A stretch of DNA of 12,916 nucleotides from an uncultured Eubacteriales bacterium (GCA_905211955.1 CAJMCT010000023.1:1-12916); one strand, 5' to 3'. Positions 1 to 7,125 are shown, counted from the stretch's first letter. Numbers and translations are program-made. The notes: generated from the letters alone by a model not told the origin.

Positions 1-527
1 ATTGCTTCTGCACCCATACCGGTTTTGAAAGAGCCGTAGCCATATTGCATTTCAAATTCTTGCTTTTCTCTATCGTTTATAACTTGTTTGTATTCAAGCG
101 GAGTCGTACCGGGGTCTAAAACGACGTGGCAAGCAAAATATAAAACTTGTTCAAGCGCTTTAGGACTCATATCGAGCATAAGTCCTATACGCGAAGGAAC
201 ACCCTTAAAGTACCAAATGTGTGATACGGGGGCAGCGAGTTCGATGTGACCCATTCTGTCACGACGAACCTTAGACTTGGTGACTTCTACGCCACACTTG
301 TCGCATATAACGCCTTTATAACGAATACGCTTATACTTTCCGCAGTGACATTCCCAGTCCTTAGTCGGTCCAAAAATTCTTTCGCAGAAAAGTCCGCCCA
401 TTTCGGGTTTTTGAGTTCTATAGTTAATGGTTTCAGGCTTTGTGACTTCGCCGTAAGACCATTCTCTAATTTTTTCGGGAGATGCAACTCCTATCTGAAT
501 TGAATCAAAATTGTTAAGTTCAAACAT
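1..527 (-). CDS. rpoC: RNA polymerase beta' subunit, N-terminal part (gene continues beyond left edge)
   Basis: RpoC is the beta' subunit of RNA polymerase and carries the catalytic magnesium site; only about 175 N-terminal codons lie in the window. The reading frame on the minus strand starts MFELNNFDSIQIGVASPEKI and runs open to the window edge. The N-terminal zinc-binding domain is plain: Cys60 and Cys62 (CHCGKYKR) pair with Cys75 and Cys78 (CDKCGVEV), followed by the family-typical MGHIELAAPVSHIWYFKG stretch. The start is fixed by a strong Shine-Dalgarno (GGGGAGGT, minus-strand sense, 536-543) eight bases before the ATG at 525-527. It follows rpoB by only 18 bases, so the two are co-transcribed and probably translationally close. 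The conserved zipper and zinc-finger region gives high certainty. The catalytic NADFDGD motif is outside the window and cannot be checked here. Confidence 0.97.
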   Translation of the reverse strand, partial: MFELNNFDSIQIGVASPEKIREWSYGEVTKPETINYRTQKPEMGGLFCERIFGPTKDWECHCGKYKRIRYKGVICDKCGVEVTKSKVRRDRMGHIELAAPVSHIWYFKGVPSRIGLMLDMSPKALEQVLYFACHVVLDPGTTPLEYKQVINDREKQEFEMQYGYGSFKTGMGAEA

Positions 528-545
528 AATCTATTACCTCCCCTA

Positions 546-3500
546 TTAAACGTTATCTTCGTCGTCAAAATCGTCGTCAATGAAACTGCCGTCTGGAACG
601 GTGGTGTCAATTTCTTCGTCTTCGTCGTCGAAGAAGTCTTTGGAGTTAAATTCAAACTCGTCGATGTCTGCGTTTTCGGTATCTTCAAAGAGAACTTCTT
701 CAACTTCATCAATCTTGTCTTCGCCAATATTGATTTCGTCGAAGTGTTCTTTTTCACGAACGCGCGGAACGTCGTCAAAGTCGCTTTCAACAAGGTCTTT
801 AATATCAAATTCTTCGTTGTTTTCGGTAAGAACTTTCATATCGAGAGCAAGCGATTGTAATTCTTTTAATAAAACCTTAAATGCTTCGGGAATACCCGGT
901 TCGCTGATATTAGTACCCTTAACGATAGATTCGTAAGTCTTAACTCTACCAACAACGTCGTCAGACTTAACGGTAAGGATTTCTTGAAGAATATGAGCAG
1001 CGCCGTATGCTTCGAGCGCCCAAACTTCCATTTCTCCGAAACGTTGTCCACCAAATTGAGCTTTACCGCCCAAAGGTTGTTGGGTGACTAAACTATATGG
1101 ACCAGTTGAACGAGCGTGAATCTTATCGTCAACTAAGTGGATAAGTTTAATCATATACATTTGACCTACGGTGACTCTATTTTCAAAGGGTTCACCAGTT
1201 CTTCCGTCGTAAAGTTGAATTTTACCGTCAACTTCGCCGTCGGGATTTACAATATTATTTTCTCTTAATAACTCTTTAATATCGCTTTCGGTTGCACCGT
1301 CGAATACGGGGGTAGCAATCTTCCAGCCGAGTTGTTTACATACTAAGCCTAAGTGTACTTCCAAAACTTGACCGATGTTCATACGTGAAGGAACGCCCAA
1401 GGGGTTCAACACGATTTGTAGCGGTGTTCCGTCAGCCATAAACGGCATATCGCTTTCGGGAAGAATTCTTGAAATAACGCCCTTGTTTCCGTGACGACCT
1501 GCCATCTTATCACCGATAGAGATCTTACGTTTTTGAGCAATGTAAACTCTAACGAGTTTATTTACTCCAGGGGGCAATTCGTCTTTATTTGCTCTCGTAA
1601 AGATTTTAACGTCTACTACGATACCGCCTTCACCGTGGGGAACTTTCAAAGAAGTATCTCTAACTTCTCTTGCCTTTTCACCGAAAATTGCACGGAGCAA
1701 TCTTTCTTCGGGGGTAAGTTCGGTTTCACCCTTCGGAGTGACTTTACCAACTAAGATGTCGCCACTGTTAACTTCAGCACCGATTCTTACGATACCGTCT
1801 TCGTCAAGGTCTTTAAGCGCGTCGTCACCAACGTTAGGAATATCTCTAGTGATTTCTTCTTCGCCAAGTCTAGTATCTCTCGCTTCGATTTCGTGTTCTT
1901 CAATGTGGATAGTAGTAAACACGTCTTCACGAACGAGTTTTTCCGAAAGAAGTATAGCGTCTTCGTAGTTATAGCCTTCCCAGCTCATAAAGCCGACAAG
2001 AATATTTCTACCAAGCGCAAGTTCACCGTTTTTGGTCGAAGGACCGTCTGCGATGGTTTGACCTTTTTCAATCTTTTCGCCCATGTCTACGATAGGACGT
2101 TGATTTAAGCAAGTACCTTGGTTGCTTCTTTCGAATTTCTTTAATTTGTATTCTCTATCTTCACCGTTTTCTTCGGTAATGATAATCTTATCACTTGCTA
2201 CGCTCTTAACAACGCCGGCTTCTTTTGCGTTTACCATAACGCCAGAGTCGTAAGCGATTCTTCTTTCAATACCCGTAGCAACGATTGCGTTTTCGGGGCA
2301 AAGTAGCGGAACTGCTTGACGTTGCATATTAGATCCCATGAGCGCACGGTTGGTATCGTCGTTTTCCAAGAAGGGAATAAGCGCGGTTGCAACCGAGATA
2401 AGTTGTTTAGGAGAAACGTCCATATAGTCCATTTTCTCTTTAACGTCTTCGGTTATTTCTTCTCTATGACGGCAAGATACACGGTCGTTAACGAAGTATT
2501 TGTTATCGATAAGCGGTTCGTTTGCTTGCGCAACGATGTAGTTATCTTCTTCGTCAGCGGTTAAGTAGTCAACGTGTTCAGTGACGACGGTTTGAATTTC
2601 GCCGTCAGCATTCATGGTATGTTCAACCTTTCTATAAGGCGATTCGATAAATCCGAATTCGTTTACCTTTGCGAAAGACGCCAAACTGGAGATAAGACCA
2701 ATGTTTTGTCCTTCAGGGGTTTCTATCGGACACATTCTTCCGTAGTGAGAGTGGTGAACGTCACGCACTTCAAAGGTTGCTCTATCACGGTTAAGACCAC
2801 CAGGGCCTAACGCCGAAAGTTTTCTCTTGTGGGTAAGTTCTGCAATCGGGTTGGTTTGGTCCATAAATTGAGAAAGTTGTGATGAACCAAAGAATTCTTT
2901 AATAGCCGAACTTACGGGACGAACGTTGATAAGACCTTGGGGAGTGACTTCCTTAGGATCTTGGGTTGCCATTCTTTCTTTGATAACCCTTTCAAGTCTT
3001 GCAATACCAATACGGAATTGGTTTTGTAAAAGTTCGCCAACCGAACGAACACGACGGTTTCCTAAGTGGTCGATATTGTCGATATGTCCTATACCGCAGT
3101 TTAAGTCTAAGTTAACCGAAACTGCCGCAACGATATCGTCTACCGTAATGTGTTTGTGGTTAAGTTTGTCGATAAGCGGACGAACGATCTTTCTATCTTC
3201 TGCAGAAAGTTCGGTAGCACCGCTTTCGATAATTTCGTAGTACTTAACGCAGGCATTAACGAACTTAATTCTCGTTTCTCTTGCCTTTTCGTCGTACTTT
3301 TTGTCTTCGGGTTTTTCTTCAACACCCGAAACACCCGTCTTTTCTTCAAGATAGAAAAGCGCGTTGATTTCTTTCTTTAAGATTTCAGCCGTTTCTTCTA
3401 CTCCGTTTTCTTTTGCGGTATCGCAAACTACTTGAGAGAATACAAGCGAAGGATAGTAAACGTAATCTAAAAGTCCGAATACTTTGGGATTAATACCCGT

Positions 3501-4547
3501 AGCGTCTTCATAACTTACTACGTTGTTTGCAACGACTTTATGTTTTTGACCATCTACGTCAGCGTAGAACACGTTGATACCAGCGTTTTGGATAGCATCA
3601 GCCATAACCTTACTGATAACTTGTCCTTTTTGCGCTAATACTTCACCGTCTTCACTAACTACGTCTTCAAACGCTTTAAGACCAACGATTCTTGCGCCAA
3701 GTCTTAAAGTCTTGTTGAACTTATATCTACCAACCCTTGCCAAGTCATAACGACGGGGGTCGAAGAAAATATTATTTAAGTGTTGCTTAACTGCTTCGTC
3801 GGTGGGGATTTCGCCCGGGCGGAGACGACGGTATAATTCTACTAAACCGTCTTTTTCAGATTGAGCGGTATCCTTTTCAGCGGTAGCCGTAATCATGGGG
3901 TCGCCGTCGAAAAGTTCTTTTAATTCTTCATTAGTACCAAAACCTAATGCTCTTAAGAGAACGCTTGCAGTAAGTTTTCTGGTTCTATCAACGTGAACCC
4001 AAAGTATGCCTTGGGAATCTTGTTCAAATTCAAGCCAAGCACCACGTGAAGGGATAACGGTAGTGTCGAAAATCTTTTTACCTGATTTATCAACTTCCAT
4101 ACCGTTGTAAACGCCGGGTGAACGAACGAGTTGAGAAACTACTACTCTTTCAGCACCGTTGATAATGAAAGAACCGTTGTCGGTCATAAGCGGGAAGTCG
4201 CCCATGAAAACTTCTTGGTCGATAACTTCGTCGGTCACCTTGTTAACGAGTCTAACCTTAACACGAAGGGGGCGCGCATAAGTTGCGTCCCTATCCCTAC
4301 ACTCTTTTTCATCGTATTTAGGCGCACCGTCAAGGTTATGCTCTAAAAACGAAAGTTCAAAGTGATCGGAGTAGTCGGTAATAGGTGAAAAGTCTTCGAG
4401 TACTTCGCCGATGCCTTCTTTTATGAAAGCGTCATAGGAGTCTTTCTGGATTTTGACAAGGTAAGGTAATTCGATAGCTTCTTTGATCTTGCTAAACGAC
4501 TTTCTCTTGATCTTGCCACATTGGATTTCTGATAGATTGCGTGACAT
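546..4547 (-). CDS. rpoB: RNA polymerase beta subunit
   Basis: RpoB is the beta subunit of the transcribing core enzyme. The product is 1333 residues, clearly longer than the roughly 1190 of Bacillus subtilis. A start codon GTG three codons upstream is also in frame, but AAGGAG (minus-strand sense, 4558-4563) sits almost on top of it and is 10 bases from the ATG at 4545-4547, so the ATG is preferred. The rifampicin pocket lies at about residues 554-580 (GSSQLSQFMDQTNP, then HKRKLSALGPGG), with Asp563, His573 and Ser578 kept but Lys576 where E. coli has Arg529. Active-site lysines are Lys1014 and Lys1022 in GDKMAGRHGNKGV. The E. coli-specific second insertion is absent. About 90 extra residues relative to Bacillus occur before the rifampicin region, mainly about residues 340-450. 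The last about 78 residues form a strongly acidic tail with 36 Asp/Glu. No rplJ or rplL precedes it. Confidence 0.98.
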   Translation of the reverse strand: MSRNLSEIQCGKIKRKSFSKIKEAIELPYLVKIQKDSYDAFIKEGIGEVLEDFSPITDYSDHFELSFLEHNLDGAPKYDEKECRDRDATYARPLRVKVRLVNKVTDEVIDQEVFMGDFPLMTDNGSFIINGAERVVVSQLVRSPGVYNGMEVDKSGKKIFDTTVIPSRGAWLEFEQDSQGILWVHVDRTRKLTASVLLRALGFGTNEELKELFDGDPMITATAEKDTAQSEKDGLVELYRRLRPGEIPTDEAVKQHLNNIFFDPRRYDLARVGRYKFNKTLRLGARIVGLKAFEDVVSEDGEVLAQKGQVISKVMADAIQNAGINVFYADVDGQKHKVVANNVVSYEDATGINPKVFGLLDYVYYPSLVFSQVVCDTAKENGVEETAEILKKEINALFYLEEKTGVSGVEEKPEDKKYDEKARETRIKFVNACVKYYEIIESGATELSAEDRKIVRPLIDKLNHKHITVDDIVAAVSVNLDLNCGIGHIDNIDHLGNRRVRSVGELLQNQFRIGIARLERVIKERMATQDPKEVTPQGLINVRPVSSAIKEFFGSSQLSQFMDQTNPIAELTHKRKLSALGPGGLNRDRATFEVRDVHHSHYGRMCPIETPEGQNIGLISSLASFAKVNEFGFIESPYRKVEHTMNADGEIQTVVTEHVDYLTADEEDNYIVAQANEPLIDNKYFVNDRVSCRHREEITEDVKEKMDYMDVSPKQLISVATALIPFLENDDTNRALMGSNMQRQAVPLLCPENAIVATGIERRIAYDSGVMVNAKEAGVVKSVASDKIIITEENGEDREYKLKKFERSNQGTCLNQRPIVDMGEKIEKGQTIADGPSTKNGELALGRNILVGFMSWEGYNYEDAILLSEKLVREDVFTTIHIEEHEIEARDTRLGEEEITRDIPNVGDDALKDLDEDGIVRIGAEVNSGDILVGKVTPKGETELTPEERLLRAIFGEKAREVRDTSLKVPHGEGGIVVDVKIFTRANKDELPPGVNKLVRVYIAQKRKISIGDKMAGRHGNKGVISRILPESDMPFMADGTPLQIVLNPLGVPSRMNIGQVLEVHLGLVCKQLGWKIATPVFDGATESDIKELLRENNIVNPDGEVDGKIQLYDGRTGEPFENRVTVGQMYMIKLIHLVDDKIHARSTGPYSLVTQQPLGGKAQFGGQRFGEMEVWALEAYGAAHILQEILTVKSDDVVGRVKTYESIVKGTNISEPGIPEAFKVLLKELQSLALDMKVLTENNEEFDIKDLVESDFDDVPRVREKEHFDEINIGEDKIDEVEEVLFEDTENADIDEFEFNSKDFFDDEDEEIDTTVPDGSFIDDDFDDEDNV

Positions 4548-4595
4548 CAAAAACACACTCCTTAAAAAATTTTTAATTTTGTATATTGACGAGTG

Positions 4596-4624
4596 TTTAC
4601 AAACCTAAAAAAATGTTGTATAAT
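4596..4624 (+). promoter_or_regulatory. Predicted sigma-A promoter reading toward rqcP-ispDF
   Basis: TTTACA (4596-4601), a 17-base spacer and a perfect TATAAT (4619-4624) form a good plus-strand promoter. The start would be near 4631, giving rqcP a leader of about 246 bases that runs through the rpoB promoter region in the antisense direction. GTTTACAAAC around the -35 is itself near-palindromic. Confidence 0.6.
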
Positions 4625-4741
4625 CTTCTCGTCGGGAAAAAAACGGTTTTTATATCGTATTTATTGCCGATTTTGGGGGTCGAAGCACCCTTAAAAAATG
4701 TTAATTTTTTTCAAAAAAGGCGATAAGAATCGATAATAACC

Positions 4742-4766
4742 TATCATAATACATTTTGTTATGATA
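4742..4766. promoter_or_regulatory. Inverted repeat over the rpoB -10 box (candidate operator)
   Basis: TATCATAA (4742-4749) and TTATGATA (4759-4766) are perfect eight-base inverted arms separated by nine bases. The right arm contains the whole rpoB -10 hexamer, and the spacer and left arm cover the predicted start site and first transcribed bases. Because the start site falls inside the spacer, the dyad cannot form as an RNA hairpin, so a DNA-binding regulator is the natural reading. An AT-rich chance palindrome remains possible. Confidence 0.4.
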
Positions 4767-4789
4767 TCGCAAAAGATTGATATTGTCAA
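4761..4789 (-). promoter_or_regulatory. Predicted sigma-A promoter of rpoBC
   Basis: Read on the minus strand, TTGACA (4784-4789) is followed after exactly 17 bases by TATCAT (4761-4766). That is a consensus -35 and a five-of-six -10. Transcription would begin near 4754 and leave a leader of about 207 bases before the rpoB ATG. This is the best promoter upstream of rpoB. Confidence 0.8.
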
Positions 4790-4876
4790 GCAATTTTAAG
4801 ATTTTATTAAAAAATATTTTTTAAAACCCCTTTTTTTCGATAAAATGGTTGGTTTTTTGCTAAAAATAGGTATAAT

Positions 4877-5119
4877 ATGAGAGTTGATAAGTTTTTGAAG
4901 GTTTCGAGAATACTTAAAAGGCGCACTTTGGCAAATGAAGCCGCCGACGGTGGCAGAGTTAAAGTAAACGGCAAACAAGTTAAGCCTTCTTATCAGGTTA
5001 AAGTCGGGGATATTTTAGAGATTGGTTTTAACTCCGGCACGTTATCTTTTGAAATTCTAAACGTGAAAGAAACGGTAAAAAAAGAAGAAGCGGAAACTCT
5101 TTATAGGGTTATCCCTTAA
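4877..5119 (+). CDS. rqcP: RqcP (YabO), S4-domain ribosome-associated quality control factor
   Basis: This 80-residue basic protein is nearly all S4 RNA-binding domain: it starts MRVDKFLKVSRILKRRTLA and continues through RVKVNGKQVKPSYQVKVGD. It ends KKEEAETLYRVIP, matching the KKEEA..Y ending of Bacillus YabO (86 residues). In the family, RqcP binds the 50S subunit on stalled ribosomes and works with RqcH to add C-terminal poly-alanine tails to truncated peptides. Arg2 and Arg15/Arg16, in the basic RNA-binding patch, are present. The ATG is chosen because R2, D4 and F6 are family-conserved; its Shine-Dalgarno is weak (AGG, 4868-4870). It is the first gene of a pair with ispDF, separated by 14 bases. 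A generic S4-domain protein is the alternative, but length and both ends favour RqcP. Confidence 0.88.
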   Translation: MRVDKFLKVSRILKRRTLANEAADGGRVKVNGKQVKPSYQVKVGDILEIGFNSGTLSFEILNVKETVKKEEAETLYRVIP

Positions 5120-5133
5120 TTTTAAGGATTGTT

Positions 5134-6252
5134 ATGAAAGTATCACTTATTCTAACTTGTGCCGGCAAAGGCGAAAGAGCGTGTTTTGACAAAAACAAAC
5201 TCTTAGTAAAGATTAACGGCTTAACTACCGTTGAGCGCTCCCTTTCCCCTTTTGTCAAAAGCGGTTTAATAGACGAGTATATCGTCACCTCATCAAAATG
5301 CGATTTTGACGAGATATCTTCACTACTTCCCGATTACGTAAAGGTAGTTTTGGGTGGGGACACGAGAACGCAATCGGTTAAAAACGCATTGAACGAAGTT
5401 TCGGGAGATATAGTTCTTATCCACGACGGCGCAAGACCAAACTTAAACCAAAGAATTATTAAAGATTGTATAAACACGGCAAGTAAATTCGGAAGCGCTA
5501 TTACCGCCGTACCGTCAAGAGATACTATTGCTAAAGGCAACTTTAACGAGGTTGATAGTTATCTAGGAAAAGACGGGCTTTATATTATCCAAACTCCGCA
5601 AGCCTTTAAGACCGAAGAAATTAAAAAAGCCTATACCCTTTCAGGCAACAAGACGTTTAACGACGATGGTGAGGTTTACAAGGCGTTTATCAAAGACCCC
5701 GAAATCGTAAACGGAGACTACTCAAACCTAAAACTCACCTTTAAAGAAGATTTTGACACTCTTAAAACCGTTCACGGTGTAAAAGTAGGCACGGGATTTG
5801 ACTGTCATAAACTCGTAGAGAATAGAAAACTTATTTTAGGCGGTATCGAGATACCGCACGATAAAGGGCTTTTAGGACATTCTGATGCGGACGTTTTAAC
5901 TCACGCTATTATGGATGCACTTTTATCGGGCGCTGGGCTTAGAGATATAGGCTATTACTTCCCCGATACCGACGAAAAGTATCGCGGTGCCGATAGCATC
6001 GAACTTTTAAGGGAAGTTCTAAAACTAATTAAAGAAAAAGGCTATAACGTAAACAACGTTTCGGCAGTGATTATGGCACAAAAGCCAAAACTACTAAAAC
6101 ATATCCCCGCTATATGCCAAAACCTATCTTCCGTACTCAACGTTTCCATCGATAACGTAGGAATAGGCGCAACCACGTTAGAAGGTTTAGGATTCGTTGG
6201 CAGAGAAGAAGGAATTTGCGTTTCGGCATCCGCCACACTTATTAAAAATTAA
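5134..6252 (+). CDS. ispDF: Bifunctional IspDF: MEP cytidylyltransferase fused to MEcPP synthase
   Basis: The 372-residue product joins two MEP-pathway enzymes for isoprenoid precursor synthesis. Residues 1 to about 215 are IspD, which makes CDP-methylerythritol from MEP and CTP: nucleotide loop ILTCAGKGER with Arg15 and Lys22, HDGARP at 97-102, and DTIAK at 130-134. Residues 217-372 are IspF, which cyclises the phosphorylated product to MEcPP: the zinc ligands are Asp223 and His225 (GTGFDCHK) and His257 (GHSDADVLTH), followed by DIGYYFPDTD and the ending ATTLEGLGFVGREEGI. Both halves are near normal length, and the join is almost without linker. The N-terminal loop departs somewhat from the usual AAGxGxRMG. 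Shine-Dalgarno AAGGA (5124-5128) lies five bases before the ATG. A 14-base palindrome (5114-5127) spans the rqcP stop and this ribosome site. A hairpin terminator follows. Confidence 0.96.
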   Translation: MKVSLILTCAGKGERACFDKNKLLVKINGLTTVERSLSPFVKSGLIDEYIVTSSKCDFDEISSLLPDYVKVVLGGDTRTQSVKNALNEVSGDIVLIHDGARPNLNQRIIKDCINTASKFGSAITAVPSRDTIAKGNFNEVDSYLGKDGLYIIQTPQAFKTEEIKKAYTLSGNKTFNDDGEVYKAFIKDPEIVNGDYSNLKLTFKEDFDTLKTVHGVKVGTGFDCHKLVENRKLILGGIEIPHDKGLLGHSDADVLTHAIMDALLSGAGLRDIGYYFPDTDEKYRGADSIELLREVLKLIKEKGYNVNNVSAVIMAQKPKLLKHIPAICQNLSSVLNVSIDNVGIGATTLEGLGFVGREEGICVSASATLIKN

Positions 6253-6266
6253 AACAAACCAAAATT

Positions 6267-6298
6267 AAAAGCCAAGGCAACCGCCTTGGCTTTTTTAT
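6267..6298. terminator. Bidirectional terminator between ispDF and the MBL-fold hydrolase gene
   Basis: AGCCAAGGC (6270-6278) and GCCTTGGCT (6283-6291) form a nine-base-pair GC-rich stem with loop AACC. Flanking A and T runs can extend the stem. A T-run follows on the plus strand (6291-6296), and a T-rich run follows on the minus strand. It can end both convergent genes, ispDF (stop at 6252) and the hydrolase (stop at 6312). Confidence 0.9.
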
Positions 6299-6311
6299 TA
6301 TATATTATTGT

Positions 6312-7073
6312 TTATACTGTTTCTTCCATACCGTCGTAGGCAAGGATATAACCGTCTTTTTCTAGATTTAATTGTTCTTCTTCGTGAGAAGGGTTAAGAG
6401 TGACTGCAATATGCGATAAAATTATCTTTGTTTGCGGTTTTAATATCTCCACCGTTCTTAAAGATTTTTCCATAAGCCTTATCATTGGTATAGAGTTATG
6501 TTCCGCCATACGAAAATCGCCTTCGTAATCCCCAACCGTGCCGTCAAAAACAACTGCGTCTAAGTTAGAATATTTTAACGTATTAAAAGTATCCACCATC
6601 ATCCACGCACCGTCAGTTGCGTAAAGAAGTGTTTTGCCTTCTAAGTCTTTGACTAGGTAATGAAGTGCATTTGCCGTATGGTTAGCGTTTAAGGGTAATA
6701 CCTTATACCCTTCAACGTCCACGTACTCCCCGTGCTCTACCCCTTGCATAAGTGCGTTTACCTTAAAGTCCGTTTGGTTTTTAGAATAAACAACTTTGAT
6801 TTTAGGGTTTAACTTTAAAAGTTTATTAACGTTTTCTAAGTTAATATGGTCTTTATGGAAATGTGTGATAAGTAGCGTTTTTATTTTATTAACGTCAACG
6901 TTATAAAATTTTAGCGCGCTTAAAACGTGCGGACCGCAATCTATCAAGATTACCCCGTCAATAAGTAGCGAAGCACTTTTTCTAATGCTTTTATCGTTTA
7001 ACGATATAGAGTGGTCGAGATTTAACTGTTCGGAAAAATCCGCCGCCCCCGTTCCTAAAAACTTTAATTCCAT
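6312..7073 (-). CDS. Metallo-beta-lactamase-fold hydrolase, PhnP/RNase Z-like, substrate unknown
   Basis: The 253-residue protein shows a complete metallo-beta-lactamase metal site. It has HFHKDH (His71, His73, Asp75, His76) after the strand TLLIT, then His132 in NANHTA, Asp154 in YATDGAW and His221 in LSHIAVT. The N-terminus MELKFLGTGA is typical of the PhnP/RNase Z-like branch, and MAEHNS (His192) may be the extra histidine seen there. Such enzymes cleave phosphodiesters or RNA ends, but nothing in the sequence names the substrate. No signal peptide or membrane segment is seen, so it should be cytoplasmic. The Shine-Dalgarno is weak (AGGT, about five bases before the ATG). Only 17 bases separate its start from the upstream terminator hairpin (7091-7125), leaving no room for an ordinary promoter, so expression may depend on read-through from rpmF. 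Confidence 0.88.
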   Translation of the reverse strand: MELKFLGTGAADFSEQLNLDHSISLNDKSIRKSASLLIDGVILIDCGPHVLSALKFYNVDVNKIKTLLITHFHKDHINLENVNKLLKLNPKIKVVYSKNQTDFKVNALMQGVEHGEYVDVEGYKVLPLNANHTANALHYLVKDLEGKTLLYATDGAWMMVDTFNTLKYSNLDAVVFDGTVGDYEGDFRMAEHNSIPMIRLMEKSLRTVEILKPQTKIILSHIAVTLNPSHEEEQLNLEKDGYILAYDGMEETV

Positions 7074-7090
7074 AAAACCTATCTAAACGC

Positions 7091-7125
7091 TAAAAGCCGT
7101 TTGACAATAAAGCAAACGGCTTTTA
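7091..7125 (-). terminator. Hairpin terminator after rpmF, with a short U tract
   Basis: TAAAAGCCGTTTG (7091-7103) and CAAACGGCTTTTA (7113-7125) pair over 13 bases around a nine-base loop. In the minus-strand direction the 3' arm ends in four Ts and then reads AGCG, so the U tract is short. It lies between the rpmF stop (7154) and the hydrolase start (7073), and may be leaky. Confidence 0.75.

Larger units (their letters stand above)
4548..4876. other. Divergent intergenic control region between rpoB and rqcP
   Basis: This 329-base stretch separates two divergent genes and has no convincing coding frame. It is very AT-rich with several A and T runs. It holds the rpoB Shine-Dalgarno (4558-4563), a plus-strand promoter (4596-4624), a minus-strand promoter (4761-4789) and an inverted repeat over the minus-strand -10 box (4742-4766). 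A direct repeat CGATAA occurs twice exactly 10 bases apart (4721-4726, 4731-4736), just downstream of the predicted rpoB start site. A short GGGT/ACCC hairpin lies around 4677-4690. GACGAG (4588-4593) and CTCGTC (4628-4633) could pair in either transcript. I recognise no known riboswitch, T-box or ribosomal-protein leader. Confidence 0.7.

Noticed and set aside
491..808. Open frames overlapping the rpoB 3' end on both strands
   Set aside because: They are low-complexity shadows of the acidic-tail codons, have no family similarity, and lie inside the conserved rpoB frame.
4548..4556. GTG start for rpoB three codons upstream of the ATG
   Set aside because: The Shine-Dalgarno AAGGAG is only one base from the GTG but ten from the ATG, and MSRN fits a usual RpoB start better.
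4629..4670. Terminator or attenuator in the rpoB leader (A-rich arm pairing with CCGTTTT before a T run)
   Set aside because: The stem has only about three GC pairs, a bulge and a loop near 20 bases; too weak to claim.
4796..4978. Small minus-strand open frame upstream of rpoB
   Set aside because: It covers the conserved rqcP gene on the other strand and the rpoB promoter, and shows no protein-like composition.
5114..5127. Palindrome CCTTAATTTTAAGG spanning the rqcP stop and ispDF ribosome site as a translational switch
   Set aside because: The workable stem is about four pairs around a small loop and is probably chance in AT-rich DNA, though it does cover the ribosome site.
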